Source: Candidatus Amoebophilus asiaticus 5a2 (lineage in GTDB: Bacteria; Bacteroidota; Bacteroidia; Cytophagales; Amoebophilaceae). From it: DNA of 64,000 nt. The notes under the pieces were generated by a model. That model saw only the letters and a program-made list of their open reading frames with translations, was not told the DNA's origin and searched no databases. Location of the stretch: NCBI RefSeq assembly GCF_000020565.1, contig NC_010830.1, positions 786,001 through 850,000 of the forward strand, read 5' to 3'. Numbering within the stretch: the first letter of the stretch is position 1; each line of letters starts with the position of its first letter. This document shows, piece by piece, positions 1 through 9,046 of the stretch. A program made the position numbers and the translations under genes.

Positions 1-2
1 TG

Positions 3-3000
3 CAAGAAGAAGAAAATGATGAACGGATGGGACAGGAATACACAAAAGAAAGTAAAGATAACACAAAAGAAGAGATAAAACATTTGGATTCAGCCCCAGC
101 CAATAGAGAAGAGGAAGATTTATTAAAAAATACTGATTATAGCAACTTACCAATACCAACTAAGGACATTTCAGCAGATAATTTACCAATCTTCCAAGAA
201 CCTCTTAATACAGTACAATGCCTTCAAGGAAGTTATACAATTGATGGGAAGGTATTCAGGCGCCAAAATGTTTCTGGTAATGGGATGGATTGTTTTTTCA
301 ATGCAGCCGGTTTAAAGCGAGAAGAGCAGATTGCTAAGTTAAAACAGTATAAAAATGATACAACGGTGCGTGATATGATTACAAATGAAATTATATCGGC
401 AGCTAAATCCTCGTATGAACTACCAGCCGAAGTTAAAAAATTAATTAATTATACCCTTTATGAAAGCCAAATAGAGCCCATCAATCGGTTAAAAGAAGAA
501 CGTAACAAGCAACTTACAGACCAAAGTAAGAAGTCAGAAGAGCAAGATATAAAAAAGCTTCCTCCAGTACTTCAGAATATAGATAGACAAGAAGAAGAGA
601 TACTAGCAGCATTAAGACAAAGAGCAAGTACTGTAGAAGTATATATGGCTTTTGTTGAAAATCATATAGGGAATAGAGAGATGATAGTCGCCCTCCATGA
701 TGTACAAGGCGATAATCCAACAAACCAAGAAGCAAATTTTACCTCTATCGATGCAATTGCATATATTAATAATTTAGGAATTAAAATATATCAGCCTGAT
801 AATAGGATACTGCACCTTACCCATCAATTTACTCCTCAAAATGCCACTAAAATTGTTTATTTATATCATAGTGGAATCCACTTCCAGACACTTATTCCAG
901 GCAGAAATCAAGAGAAAGCAGTTGAGTTAAAACCTGAAGAGGAGTCTACTAAGGAGGATTTAGAAACTTTTCAACCTGAACTTGAAGAAGTAGATTTAGG
1001 TCAATCTATCAGTAGTTGCTTAGAAGCACAGACAATACCGGATGAGCATATGGAGGGTTTTGAAGTCCAAGGGAACATGGAAAAACGATGGAGCCCAATA
1101 CATCAGGAGCCTGAATGGTCTACCTATGCTAAAGTAATTCAAACTAGTGGAGTAGATAATAGTGAGAGTGAGTATAGCAGCAGTGAAGAAAAAGAGCAAA
1201 TGTTTCAATCGTTAAAAGAAAATCATCCAGGCCTTGGATATATTGATGATAAACATAACCCATATAATAGGAAAGGAGCAAAAAGGGCAGAAAAAATTCA
1301 AAGGAGATTAGAAAGAGAGGCTGTATTGAGACATCAATTACAAGAATATGAAATGAATGGAATTACAGTAAAGAAATGCCAAGGAAGCCGAAAAATAACT
1401 AAAATAGAGTTTTTAAAAGGTATTGCCCAGCAAGTGGCTCCTCATTTGGTTGAACTTGGAACTTGGGAGGATATACCAGAGTTTGTGGTAATTACTGGAA
1501 AAAATGGAGCAGGTAAATCACAGCTATTTGAATACATTGAAAGTGTATTAAATACTCACAATCCTACCATAAATTTTTTATTTCGAGGTCCTGATTATAA
1601 TAATAGTCATGTTGCACATAATTTTGATACTAACAGAGATACTGACTATTTCATAAAAAATTCTACTCAACGTAAGGATCTCATAGCAGACATTATAAAA
1701 TATTATAGGAGTGGGGAAATTAGTCTTAGATGGCAAAGTTGGAATCTTTATAGAGATATATTAGGAAAAATAGATGAGGGCTCACTTCACCAGTTCCCTA
1801 AGAAAAAGGATGACAATCTACCACATTCAATAGCAGCTCGTCTAGACGAGTTCAATACTGATAAACAAAAATTACGGGAGCAAGAAATTGGGAAGCTTAT
1901 AGACAGCCATAAAGACTATAATAGTGAAAGTCATAATGTGAAAGATCCATTACAAGCATTAGGTAAGATATTCAACCTTTACGAACAACGTATTGAAGCA
2001 CTCTTAGAGCATTATCGGCAGTTTGAGTATCTAAATACATTATTTGAATTTCGTTGTAAGAAAAAACAAAAACAAAAAGAAAGTGTTGATTCATATAGGG
2101 ATTTTCTTAGGTATATACAAGATGAGGAGTCTATAAATAAGCTTATCAAGAAATATATTAAAGAGGAGCTTAGAATAGTATCCCCTTGTGAGGAAGCTAA
2201 TAGAATATTAGTAAGAGAGGAATATAACTTTCCCTATAAACTTGTATTTACAAGCACTGATGGCCATAAAAAAATTAAGTTAGAAAGAAAGGCAGTAAAG
2301 GGTGATATTAGAGTTCCTTCAAGTTCGCTTTCCTCTGGAGAAAAGATGTTATTAGATTTAATGGCCTGGTTATTTTATTTCCAGGGAGTAAGCGCTGAGG
2401 GCGAGGATCCAGCTCAAGTGCAAAAGGTTGATATTATGTTACTTGACGAGCCGGACAGGCATTTAGATCCTGACTTATGCAAAATGTTATATACCTTTCT
2501 ACATGACGAATTTGTTAAAAAGAGGCACATTCAAGTATTTATAACAACTCACCGGCTTGATACGGTTATATCAGCCCCCAAAAACAGTATCTATATAATG
2601 GGTGAAAGAAGCTTAAAGCAAGATAAAAACACAGCTGTTTCTAAAATGACAAGTACGGTTATAGAGCGTGCAACTAGCTCAAGAAGCGCTGCATCTGCTT
2701 TATCAGGAGGAGGGTTAACAGTAATAAGAGATGAAAATTATGTACTAGTAGAAAACAAACCTGATGTAAAATTTTACAATATCATTTATCAAAAATTCCT
2801 AGCCTCTTCGCAGCTGGGTAATTGTATGACTAAATTAATTTTCATGCCTGTAGGTATTAAATTCAAAAAGTTTACAAGAAAAGCTGGCAAACTTCAATCA
2901 TGTTTTGGTACCATGATGGAGATGCTAAAGGGTAGTAGTACTGAGCATAGCAATGAATTTACAGAACTTATGAAAACTTCCGAAGATCTTATTACGGAGC

Positions 3001-4103
3001 TTAAGGGAATGGCACATCAAGGAGGGGGATGCAGCCAAGTAATGAAGAAAGTAAATGAAATTACATTATATGAAGGGAAATATGATGAGAAAGGGAGAGT
3101 ATTACCGGGTGGAAATTTACAAGAATTAGAAGACAAGCACTATCCGGAAGTTATATGGGGACTGATTGATAATGACGATGCCGTTAGAAAGGGAGAATCC
3201 AGGGGAGTTGGTGGTGTACATGCAATTGATCAAGTATATAGCTTTGAAAATTACATATGTATGCCCTTGAATTTATTTTATTATATTAAAGATTATCAAC
3301 ATTACGAAGAGGGACTTTCAAGTGGAGCAACTTTGAAAACTATGCTTGATAACTTTAATGAGGAAGCGACGACTCAAGAAGATTTACAAAGAATTTCTGA
3401 CAGTGTTATTACTTATCTAGTAGAAGTTAATAACAATAAAGAAAAGCCTATTGAATTTCTTAGCCCCTTCGAGCTTAATAGTGAAAATCAAGTTCCAGTG
3501 TTATTAATTAATGGTAATACGATAACATATCCAAAAGCATTTATCTCTGACCGAGGCCATACTTTGCTAGGAAATATTAGCTCGATTATTTTTGGAAAAC
3601 GGGACGAAGAAAGAATGAGGACTTTATTATTTAAGAGCCTTGAGAGAATTCCTGTAAAATTTTTACCAAGCAAATTGTTAGAGCCAATACAGCATTTACA
3701 ATCTTCAGTGAAGGTTAACAAACCAACAGCAGGAACGCAGGGAAGTAACAATAAAAGCAACAAAGCTAATAATGAAAAAACATTAGCAGCGATAATAGTT
3801 TGGTTAAATTTCAAAAAAGAGTTAGCAAGAATACGAACTTCGAAAAACAGTGAGGAGAAGATTGCCTTATCTTTGCCTGGGGTTAAAAAAGATGATATTA
3901 TACACTTCTGCATAAAACAACTGCAAATGAAAAAGATTAAAATTATGTCAGATGGAACAATTTGTGAGGAGCAAGAAGAAAGAATTGAAGAGGAGGGGGA
4001 AAAAGCTAAGGTCCAACTCGGCAAGAAAGATAAGCCTGTTAAGGGTAAGAAGGGTAATAGAACTGCTGCGAAAAAGGTTGACAAAGAAGATAAAAAGGGT
4101 TAA
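3..4103 (+). CDS. OTU-like protease / ABC-type ATPase / DUF4435 (TOPRIM-like) fusion protein, 5' end cut by window
   Basis: The frame is open to the left edge: the codons before the first ATG (27) give an acidic run like the residues after it, so the true start probably lies outside. Numbering from that ATG, three modules are visible. An OTU-like cysteine protease (about 75-290) has GNGMDC with candidate nucleophile Cys89 and a late YHSGIHFQ with His285. An ABC/AAA ATPase (about 440-850) has Walker A GKNGAGKS (491-498), signature LSSGEK (768-773) and Walker B VDIMLLDEP (801-809). A DUF4435/TOPRIM-like part has LVENKPD (Glu909), IDNDD (Asp1048, Asp1050) and SFENY (1072-1076). The C-terminal tail is rich in Lys and Glu. 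ATPase plus DUF4435 is the pairing of AriA and AriB in PARIS defence systems and relates to OLD nucleases; the OTU part suggests deubiquitinase activity. Function is inferred. No membrane segment is visible in the part seen. Confidence 0.8.
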   Translation, partial: QEEENDERMGQEYTKESKDNTKEEIKHLDSAPANREEEDLLKNTDYSNLPIPTKDISADNLPIFQEPLNTVQCLQGSYTIDGKVFRRQNVSGNGMDCFFNAAGLKREEQIAKLKQYKNDTTVRDMITNEIISAAKSSYELPAEVKKLINYTLYESQIEPINRLKEERNKQLTDQSKKSEEQDIKKLPPVLQNIDRQEEEILAALRQRASTVEVYMAFVENHIGNREMIVALHDVQGDNPTNQEANFTSIDAIAYINNLGIKIYQPDNRILHLTHQFTPQNATKIVYLYHSGIHFQTLIPGRNQEKAVELKPEEESTKEDLETFQPELEEVDLGQSISSCLEAQTIPDEHMEGFEVQGNMEKRWSPIHQEPEWSTYAKVIQTSGVDNSESEYSSSEEKEQMFQSLKENHPGLGYIDDKHNPYNRKGAKRAEKIQRRLEREAVLRHQLQEYEMNGITVKKCQGSRKITKIEFLKGIAQQVAPHLVELGTWEDIPEFVVITGKNGAGKSQLFEYIESVLNTHNPTINFLFRGPDYNNSHVAHNFDTNRDTDYFIKNSTQRKDLIADIIKYYRSGEISLRWQSWNLYRDILGKIDEGSLHQFPKKKDDNLPHSIAARLDEFNTDKQKLREQEIGKLIDSHKDYNSESHNVKDPLQALGKIFNLYEQRIEALLEHYRQFEYLNTLFEFRCKKKQKQKESVDSYRDFLRYIQDEESINKLIKKYIKEELRIVSPCEEANRILVREEYNFPYKLVFTSTDGHKKIKLERKAVKGDIRVPSSSLSSGEKMLLDLMAWLFYFQGVSAEGEDPAQVQKVDIMLLDEPDRHLDPDLCKMLYTFLHDEFVKKRHIQVFITTHRLDTVISAPKNSIYIMGERSLKQDKNTAVSKMTSTVIERATSSRSAASALSGGGLTVIRDENYVLVENKPDVKFYNIIYQKFLASSQLGNCMTKLIFMPVGIKFKKFTRKAGKLQSCFGTMMEMLKGSSTEHSNEFTELMKTSEDLITELKGMAHQGGGCSQVMKKVNEITLYEGKYDEKGRVLPGGNLQELEDKHYPEVIWGLIDNDDAVRKGESRGVGGVHAIDQVYSFENYICMPLNLFYYIKDYQHYEEGLSSGATLKTMLDNFNEEATTQEDLQRISDSVITYLVEVNNNKEKPIEFLSPFELNSENQVPVLLINGNTITYPKAFISDRGHTLLGNISSIIFGKRDEERMRTLLFKSLERIPVKFLPSKLLEPIQHLQSSVKVNKPTAGTQGSNNKSNKANNEKTLAAIIVWLNFKKELARIRTSKNSEEKIALSLPGVKKDDIIHFCIKQLQMKKIKIMSDGTICEEQEERIEEEGEKAKVQLGKKDKPVKGKKGNRTAAKKVDKEDKKG

Positions 4104-4135
4104 GATGTAATTCTTATTATATAAAATGAATAAGT

Positions 4136-4964
4136 ATGCATTTAACGTACACCAGGATAAGCAAACATCCCTATAACTTTAGAAGAATAACTGGCTTAAG
4201 TATAGAAACATTTGATAAATTAGTTTTAAAAGTAAGGCCTCTCTTTGAAGAGCTAGAATCGAGTAAGCTGCGCCATGGTAGGATGAGTCATTTACCTACC
4301 ATGGAAGATAAATTGCTCTGTGTACTCATGTATTATCGCACTTATATTAGCCATGTGTTTTTAGGCTATTTGTTTAACTTACACAACTCTAACATATGCC
4401 GCTTGCTCGCGAAAAATGGAGCCATTACTAGCTAAGAAGATTAGCATTAAAAAAGATCGCAGCTTAACCTCAGAAAAGGTATTGCGCATATTAGCAGATG
4501 TGAGTGAACAGCCTACGCAAAGACCTAGTAAAAAGCAAAAGAAATCATATTCAGGCAAGAAAAAGAGACATACTATAAAAACAGAGATAGTGATGGGAGA
4601 AGATGGAAAAATACTCTCTGTATCCAAATCTCATAAAGGAAAAGTGCATGACTTTAAAATCCGTAAAGGAGAAAAACTCTTACCTAAGGAAAGCTTAAAG
4701 CTAGCAGATAGTGGTTATCAAGGCTGGCAAAAGCTACAGAGCAATGTCATGATACCCTATAAAAAGAGCCGTAAGCGGCCATTAACCAAGGAGCAGAAAG
4801 AACATAACAGAAAGCTATCCTCCATACGCATGAAGGTAGAGCATAAGATAAGAGAGATCAAGGTATTTAAGATTATGTCAGAAGTTTACCGTAACTTTCA
4901 GAAGAAATATAACCTGCGCTTTAATATTATAGCGGGTATGATAAACTTCAAGCATGCTTTTTAA
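4136..4964 (+). CDS. IS5-family transposase in two overlapping frames
   Basis: Two frames make up one IS5-type transposase: the N-terminal part at 4136-4435 and the DDE part at 4416-4964. The second frame keeps all three catalytic residues: Asp28 in LADVSEQP, Asp98 in LADSGYQG and Glu142 in KVEHKIREIK (numbered from the ATG at 4416). The join falls at an A5 run (4412-4416), where a +1 shift continues CRLLAK into MEPLLAKK as in relatives. Either this is programmed frameshifting, used by some IS5 subgroups, or one extra A has broken the gene. I could not find matching terminal inverted repeats, so the ends of the element are undefined. It begins about 30 bases after the stop of the OTU-ATPase gene. 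Confidence 0.8.
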
Positions 4965-5063
4965 CAAATAGCATCGCTACTGGCAAGATTCTCTCTCTGT
5001 TTTATTCAAATTCCTACTTTATTTTATCTCTTTCGCAGCAGCTCTAATGATAATCAATATACT

Positions 5064-5255
5064 TTGTTGCTAAACAATCAAGAACAAATTAAAGCTTTGC
5101 AAAAAGAAATAGACGAGATCTTCAACAAATACACAATAGATGAATTGAAAGAAAAGGCAGGAGTGGTGAGAGGAACTAAACAGGATAAAAAGAAAGAGAA
5201 ACAAGCTATAAAGAGACAAGCTAAGCTAGAAAAGAATGGCAGCTCCACCATGTAA
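5064..5255 (+). CDS. Small Lys-rich hypothetical protein (possible remnant)
   Basis: This is a 63-codon frame starting at TTG, predicted to form a charged, Lys/Glu-rich helix (for example KALQKEIDEIF and KKKEKQAIKRQAK). I do not recognise a family. The same frame is open back to 4965, directly after the stop of the IS5 transposase, so it could be the 3' remnant of a gene into which the IS jumped rather than a real short gene. Its basic tail resembles in composition the Lys-rich end of the OTU-ATPase protein, but I see no clear homology. A strong hairpin lies about 100 bases downstream. Confidence 0.25.
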   Translation: MLLNNQEQIKALQKEIDEIFNKYTIDELKEKAGVVRGTKQDKKKEKQAIKRQAKLEKNGSSTM

Positions 5256-5357
5256 ATTTATGAGTAAAGCTGAATGGTAATTATAAGCACAATCTATATT
5301 AGTATGTTAAGCTAGCTTAATATACATTTCCATCCATTTAGGCTTCATGGCCCTTTA

Positions 5358-5401
5358 ACAAGCTTTAATAAGGAGAAAACTTACTCCTTATTAAAGCTTG
5401 T
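5358..5401. terminator. 18-bp perfect hairpin, terminator-like
   Basis: The two arms 5358-5375 and 5384-5401 are exact reverse complements around an 8-base loop. The stem core reads CTTTAATAAGGAG on the left arm. No long T-run follows, so a simple rho-independent terminator is not certain. It sits between the small Lys-rich frame and an IS1 copy on the other strand. Confidence 0.5.
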
Positions 5402-5450
5402 CTTACTTAAATAGTTATGCTTTTGTTTCTAAAACAATATATGTTATTTT

Positions 5451-6181
5451 GGTATTGTTAAATTAAGATAGGCAGTTGATTATTTAGCTTGGCCATTAGC
5501 AGGTTGAGCGATTTTTCTATCATGTGCACCTGTTTGCTATAGCATTTTCCTTTACGCTTAAATCTTGCTAAATAGTGCCTAATTAAGCTATTATATCCTT
5601 CCACTGTATAAGTTTCTGATTTGCTTTGTCGGTGTTTATCTTTTGGAATAAACTGCTGGTAGCTTTTCCAATAATCACTACAATACAGCTTGCCTATATC
5701 CTTGACGCGCTCCCATAACTTCAATCCGGTTTGTGTCGAGCGATCTCCACACACATATGATATAAAACGCTTGCTCAATCTATCAACAGCTATCCATATC
5801 CAGCAGTAGACTTTTTTGAACCCACATATGTGTGTATTTCATCCATCTCGACTATATCTACTTGATCTTGTCTTTCTGGTAAACTTACTTGATCTCCACA
5901 TGCTTTTACCCATTGATAGACTGTTCCATAGCTTATGTTGAGTATACGGCCTATAGCTCGAAATCCTAATCCTTCTAAGTATAATTGCAACGCTTTTCGC
6001 TTAGTAGATAGAGGTTTAACATCCGATTTGTGACTAACTGTGTAAGGGAAACGGCAACTTTTACACTGGTAGCGCTGTCTACCTCTAACAATTCCATCTT
6101 TACAGCTTTGAGCATTATTACATCGAGGACAGTTCATACTTTTCCTCTAACTTAATAATCCTATCTCTTTTTAACAATACC
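5451..6181 (-). mobile_element. IS1-family insertion sequence, copy 1 (intact, with 8-bp target duplication)
   Basis: The element is 731 bp. Its imperfect terminal inverted repeats are 5451-5472 and 6160-6181, both beginning GGTATTGTTAAA when read inward; 19 of 22 bases match. It is bracketed by the direct repeat GTTATTTT at 5443-5450 and 6182-6189, the 8-bp duplication typical of IS1. It is nearly identical to the copy at 10212-10943. Intact ends and exact target repeats point to a fairly recent insertion. Confidence 0.92.
5458..6137 (-). CDS. IS1-family transposase (InsA/InsB' made by frameshift)
   Basis: The upstream frame (6137 to 5790) encodes the InsA-like part: a zinc finger (CPRC...CKSC) and a helix-turn-helix, then EMDEIHTYVG with the first catalytic Asp. 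The downstream frame (ending 5458) carries CSDYW with the second Asp and TVEGYN with the Glu. On the coding strand an A6 run (5812-5817) lies just before the InsA-frame stop. A -1 slip there joins GSKK to VYCWIWIAVDRLSKRF and gives about 226 residues, the length expected for IS1. The same arrangement in the second copy argues for programmed slippage as in classical IS1. Confidence 0.9.
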
Positions 6182-6293
6182 GTTATTTTTTTAAAGGGAA
6201 GGATTTATCTAATTTACCGAAGACCTTTTGGACATATATAATAAATAGAATAAACGTTATATGTACTAGTTTAGATTTGAACTGATAAAGGTA

Positions 6294-6667
6294 TCACAAC
6301 AGGGGGTTGGGTTTGTCAGAAACATTTGACCTATCAGCCATGTTGTGGACATACAACAACTCGTTGTTCTTTTCCAAAGCCAAGTGCTTACTATCTTTAA
6401 ATGTTTGCATGGATGTTTTTCCATAACAATACTTCCCACTGTGACTTCGCTCATTGTTATAATAATACAACCATGCATCTAAATCTTGTTGAAGCTCCTC
6501 CAAGTTTGTATAGATCTTCTTTCTCATAGCTGTGTCATAAAAATCGGTTTTCATTGTTTTATGAAAACGTTCACACATACCATTAGCCTGTGGAGAATAT
6601 GCTTTAGTCACTGTATGCTCTATTCCTTCTATACTTAAGAATAATTCATAAGCATGATGCTCGATAG
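6294..6667 (-). pseudogene. IS481-type transposase, C-terminal fragment cut by the IS6 element
   Basis: The fragment keeps the last part of an integrase-core (rve) transposase. KAYSPQANGMCERFHKTMK includes the final catalytic Glu, and a C-terminal stretch contains DAWLYYYNNERSHSGKY and YGKTSMQTF. Everything N-terminal, including the two catalytic Asp residues, is missing: the frame runs straight into the inverted repeat of the IS6 element at 6668. The lost part is not found on the far side of the IS6 element, so the insertion was accompanied or followed by a deletion. Confidence 0.85.
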
Positions 6668-7502
6668 GGCACTGTTGCAAATAGAAAAAGAAGTTAAGGT
6701 TGTGAGGTGAGAGAAGGATTGATTGGAGGACTTAAAGAGCTAATAAATTATGGGTGATAATATTAATTTCTCCCAAAATACCTTGTCCATATTTCCATGC
6801 ATTAAAACGCCCCTTCTTAAAGATGCGCATTAGCTCAAAGCCTTTTATGGTAGCCCATGCTGTCTTCATGGATTTAAAGCCTAATGTTGGATTAATTAAC
6901 CTCTTAAGCTTACCATGGGTCGATTCTATTAGATTATTGAGATATTTGACTTGCCGGTGTGCTAAATCTGGAGGACATTTACCGGCTAGTTTTAGCTCAT
7001 TTATGGACTTTCCGTAGGCAGGGGTTTTATCAGTGTTGATAGTTTTAGGCCTAGAATATGCGGGAATAGACCTTAATGCTTTACTTAAGAACCTCTTAGT
7101 TGCATTACTATTTCTGGTAGTGGATAGATAAAAATCTATGGTATTATCTGCTTGACCTAAAGCTCTATAAAGGTATACCCATTTACCCTTCACTTTAATA
7201 TAAGTTTCATTTACACGCCAGCTATAGCCCCGAGTAGGCTTCCAATACCATTTGAGCTTATCTAATATCTTGGGGGCGTAGAACTGAACCCACCTATAAA
7301 TGGTGCAGTGATCTACTTGAACTCCTCTTTCAGAGAGCATTTCTTCTAAATCACGATAGCTTATTCCATACTTGCAATACCATCTTACTGCCCATATGAT
7401 TATATCGTATTTGAAGTGACATCTTTTAAAGATGTTCATTTCCTTACTTTTTGGTTAACTCAATACAATTTACCCCCCTTAACTACTATTTGCAACAGTG
7501 CC
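6668..7502 (-). mobile_element. IS6-family insertion sequence (perfect 17-bp inverted repeats)
   Basis: The 835-bp element is bounded by exact inverted repeats, GGCACTGTTGCAAATAG at 6668-6684 and its complement at 7486-7502. This is the classical IS6/IS26 terminus. The 8 bases outside each end (CTCGATAG and CCAGATAG) agree at only 6 of 8 positions, so no clean target duplication remains. That fits an adjacent deletion or replicative rearrangement. It ends 26 bases before the miaB stop codon and leaves that gene intact. Confidence 0.9.
6732..7439 (-). CDS. IS6-family transposase with Asp-to-Asn change in the DDE triad
   Basis: A full-length frame of 235 residues matches IS6/IS26-type transposases, with an N-terminal helix-turn-helix (YRDLEEMLSERGV...TIYRWV) followed by the DDE core. 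The second and third catalytic residues are present: Asp137 in INTDKTPAYG and Glu172 in LIESTHGKLK, at the usual 34-residue spacing. The first should be Asp in the family motif WRVDETYIKVKG, but the codon here is AAT and gives Asn77 (WRVNETYIKVKG). The protein is therefore probably inactive on its own. It might move only if another copy supplies transposase. Confidence 0.88.
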   Translation of the reverse strand: MNIFKRCHFKYDIIIWAVRWYCKYGISYRDLEEMLSERGVQVDHCTIYRWVQFYAPKILDKLKWYWKPTRGYSWRVNETYIKVKGKWVYLYRALGQADNTIDFYLSTTRNSNATKRFLSKALRSIPAYSRPKTINTDKTPAYGKSINELKLAGKCPPDLAHRQVKYLNNLIESTHGKLKRLINPTLGFKSMKTAWATIKGFELMRIFKKGRFNAWKYGQGILGEINIITHNLLAL

Positions 7503-7528
7503 CCAGATAGACGCGTGATGACAACCAG

Positions 7529-8989
7529 CTACCTAGTACAAATCTCACCTAGCAACGTACCAGTAGTACAATTAGTAATAAGTACATCCACATAGGTACC
7601 CTTTTTACAATCTACATTAGGGAAAACAACTACCTTATTAGCACTATTACGACCTTGCCATTCTATATCTGACTTTTTAGAAGGCCCTTCTACTAGCACC
7701 TGGTATACTTTCCCAATATCTTTAAGATTCTTTTCAAAAGAATGCTGCCTTTGTTTGTCGATAATTTCTTGTAATCTTCTTTTCTTAACAGCTAAAGGAA
7801 CATCATCAGCGTACTTTCTAGCAGCTAAAGTTCCAGGCCTTTCTGAGTAGTAGAACATATAAGAAAACTCGTACTTGATATGTTCCATCAGAGAAAGCGT
7901 ATCTTGGTGGTCTTCTTCTGTTTCTGTACAAAAGCCAGCAATCATATCAGAAGATATACCGCAATCTTCCCCTACAATTCTTCTAATGTCTTCTATCTTT
8001 TGTAAATACCATGCGCGGTCGTAGGTTCTATTCATCAACTTCAATACCCTACTGCTACCACTTTGTACTGGCAAATGGATATATTTACAGATATTATCAT
8101 ATGCTTTTATGGTATAAAGTACCTGGTCTGTTATGTCTTTGGGATGCGAAGTAGAAAAGCGTATACGCAGGTCTGGATGTATCTGTGCAACCATAGCTAA
8201 CAACTGTGCAAAATTAACAACTCCTTCTTGTGGTGTTGTAGGCTGTTCTTTTTTGTCCGTATTGGGAGACCATTTATAAGAATCTACATTTTGTCCTAGT
8301 AGCGTTACTTCTCGGTAACCTTGTTCGAAAAGTTCGGTTGCTTCTTTAACAATAGAATAAGGGTCACGGCTACGTTCTCTGCCACGCGTAAAAGGTACTA
8401 CACAGAAAGAACACATATTATCACAACCACGCATAATAGATATAAATGCCGAAACACCATTTGAGTTAAGCCGAATGGGACTAATGTCTGCGTACGTTTC
8501 TTCTCTTGATAAGAAAGTGTTAATAGCTTTATGCCCACTATCTACGGTTGCTAGTAAGCGCGGTAAATCACGATAAGCATCTGGACCAGCTACCAGGTCT
8601 ACTAACTTTTCTTCTTCTAAGAGAGTTTGTTTAAGACGCTCTGCCATACAGCCTAGGACTCCAATAACTAAATCTGGGTTACGACGCTTTAGTTGGTTAA
8701 ATTGAGATAACCGTTTTCTAACTGTTTGCTCAGCCTTATCGCGGATGGCGCAGGTATTGATAAATATTACATCTGCCTTTTCATAGGTATCAGTAATTTC
8801 AAATCCATGAGGACGTAAGATAGAAACTACCACCTCGCTATCGGCTATATTCATCTGGCAGCCATAACTTTCCACATATAAATTTCTGGTTATAGTAGGG
8901 GAGGTTATATCCTCTTCGTTAGGTAAAAAATCTTCAATTTGCTCTGGCTTTTCTGTTTTTATTAGATCTGTCAGTACCTTGTCCTGCAT
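7529..8989 (-). CDS. miaB: tRNA-2-methylthio-N6-dimethylallyladenosine synthase
   Basis: MiaB is a radical-SAM methylthiotransferase that turns i6A37 into ms2i6A37 in tRNAs reading UNN codons. The 486-residue protein has the three parts of the family: an N-terminal MTTase domain starting [17 protein letters not shown] with its cluster cysteines, a radical-SAM core with [18 protein letters not shown] (CX3CX2C), and a C-terminal TRAM region (about 420-486). Length is normal. The partner enzyme MiaA is encoded at 57050-57991, so the whole pathway is in this window. The IS6 element ends just downstream of its stop codon. Confidence 0.96.
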   Translation of the reverse strand: MQDKVLTDLIKTEKPEQIEDFLPNEEDITSPTITRNLYVESYGCQMNIADSEVVVSILRPHGFEITDTYEKADVIFINTCAIRDKAEQTVRKRLSQFNQLKRRNPDLVIGVLGCMAERLKQTLLEEEKLVDLVAGPDAYRDLPRLLATVDSGHKAINTFLSREETYADISPIRLNSNGVSAFISIMRGCDNMCSFCVVPFTRGRERSRDPYSIVKEATELFEQGYREVTLLGQNVDSYKWSPNTDKKEQPTTPQEGVVNFAQLLAMVAQIHPDLRIRFSTSHPKDITDQVLYTIKAYDNICKYIHLPVQSGSSRVLKLMNRTYDRAWYLQKIEDIRRIVGEDCGISSDMIAGFCTETEEDHQDTLSLMEHIKYEFSYMFYYSERPGTLAARKYADDVPLAVKKRRLQEIIDKQRQHSFEKNLKDIGKVYQVLVEGPSKKSDIEWQGRNSANKVVVFPNVDCKKGTYVDVLITNCTTGTLLGEICTR

Positions 8990-9046
8990 GGTTGTTATAT
9001 TTAAATCTGTTTTATATGTTGGTTCAAGTTACAAAAAATGATACAA

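Noticed and set aside
3488-4084. Long antisense frame of 198 codons inside the OTU-ATPase gene
   Set aside because: It mirrors the Lys/Glu-rich 3' end of the real gene and contains low-complexity Leu/Ser runs. It is a shadow.
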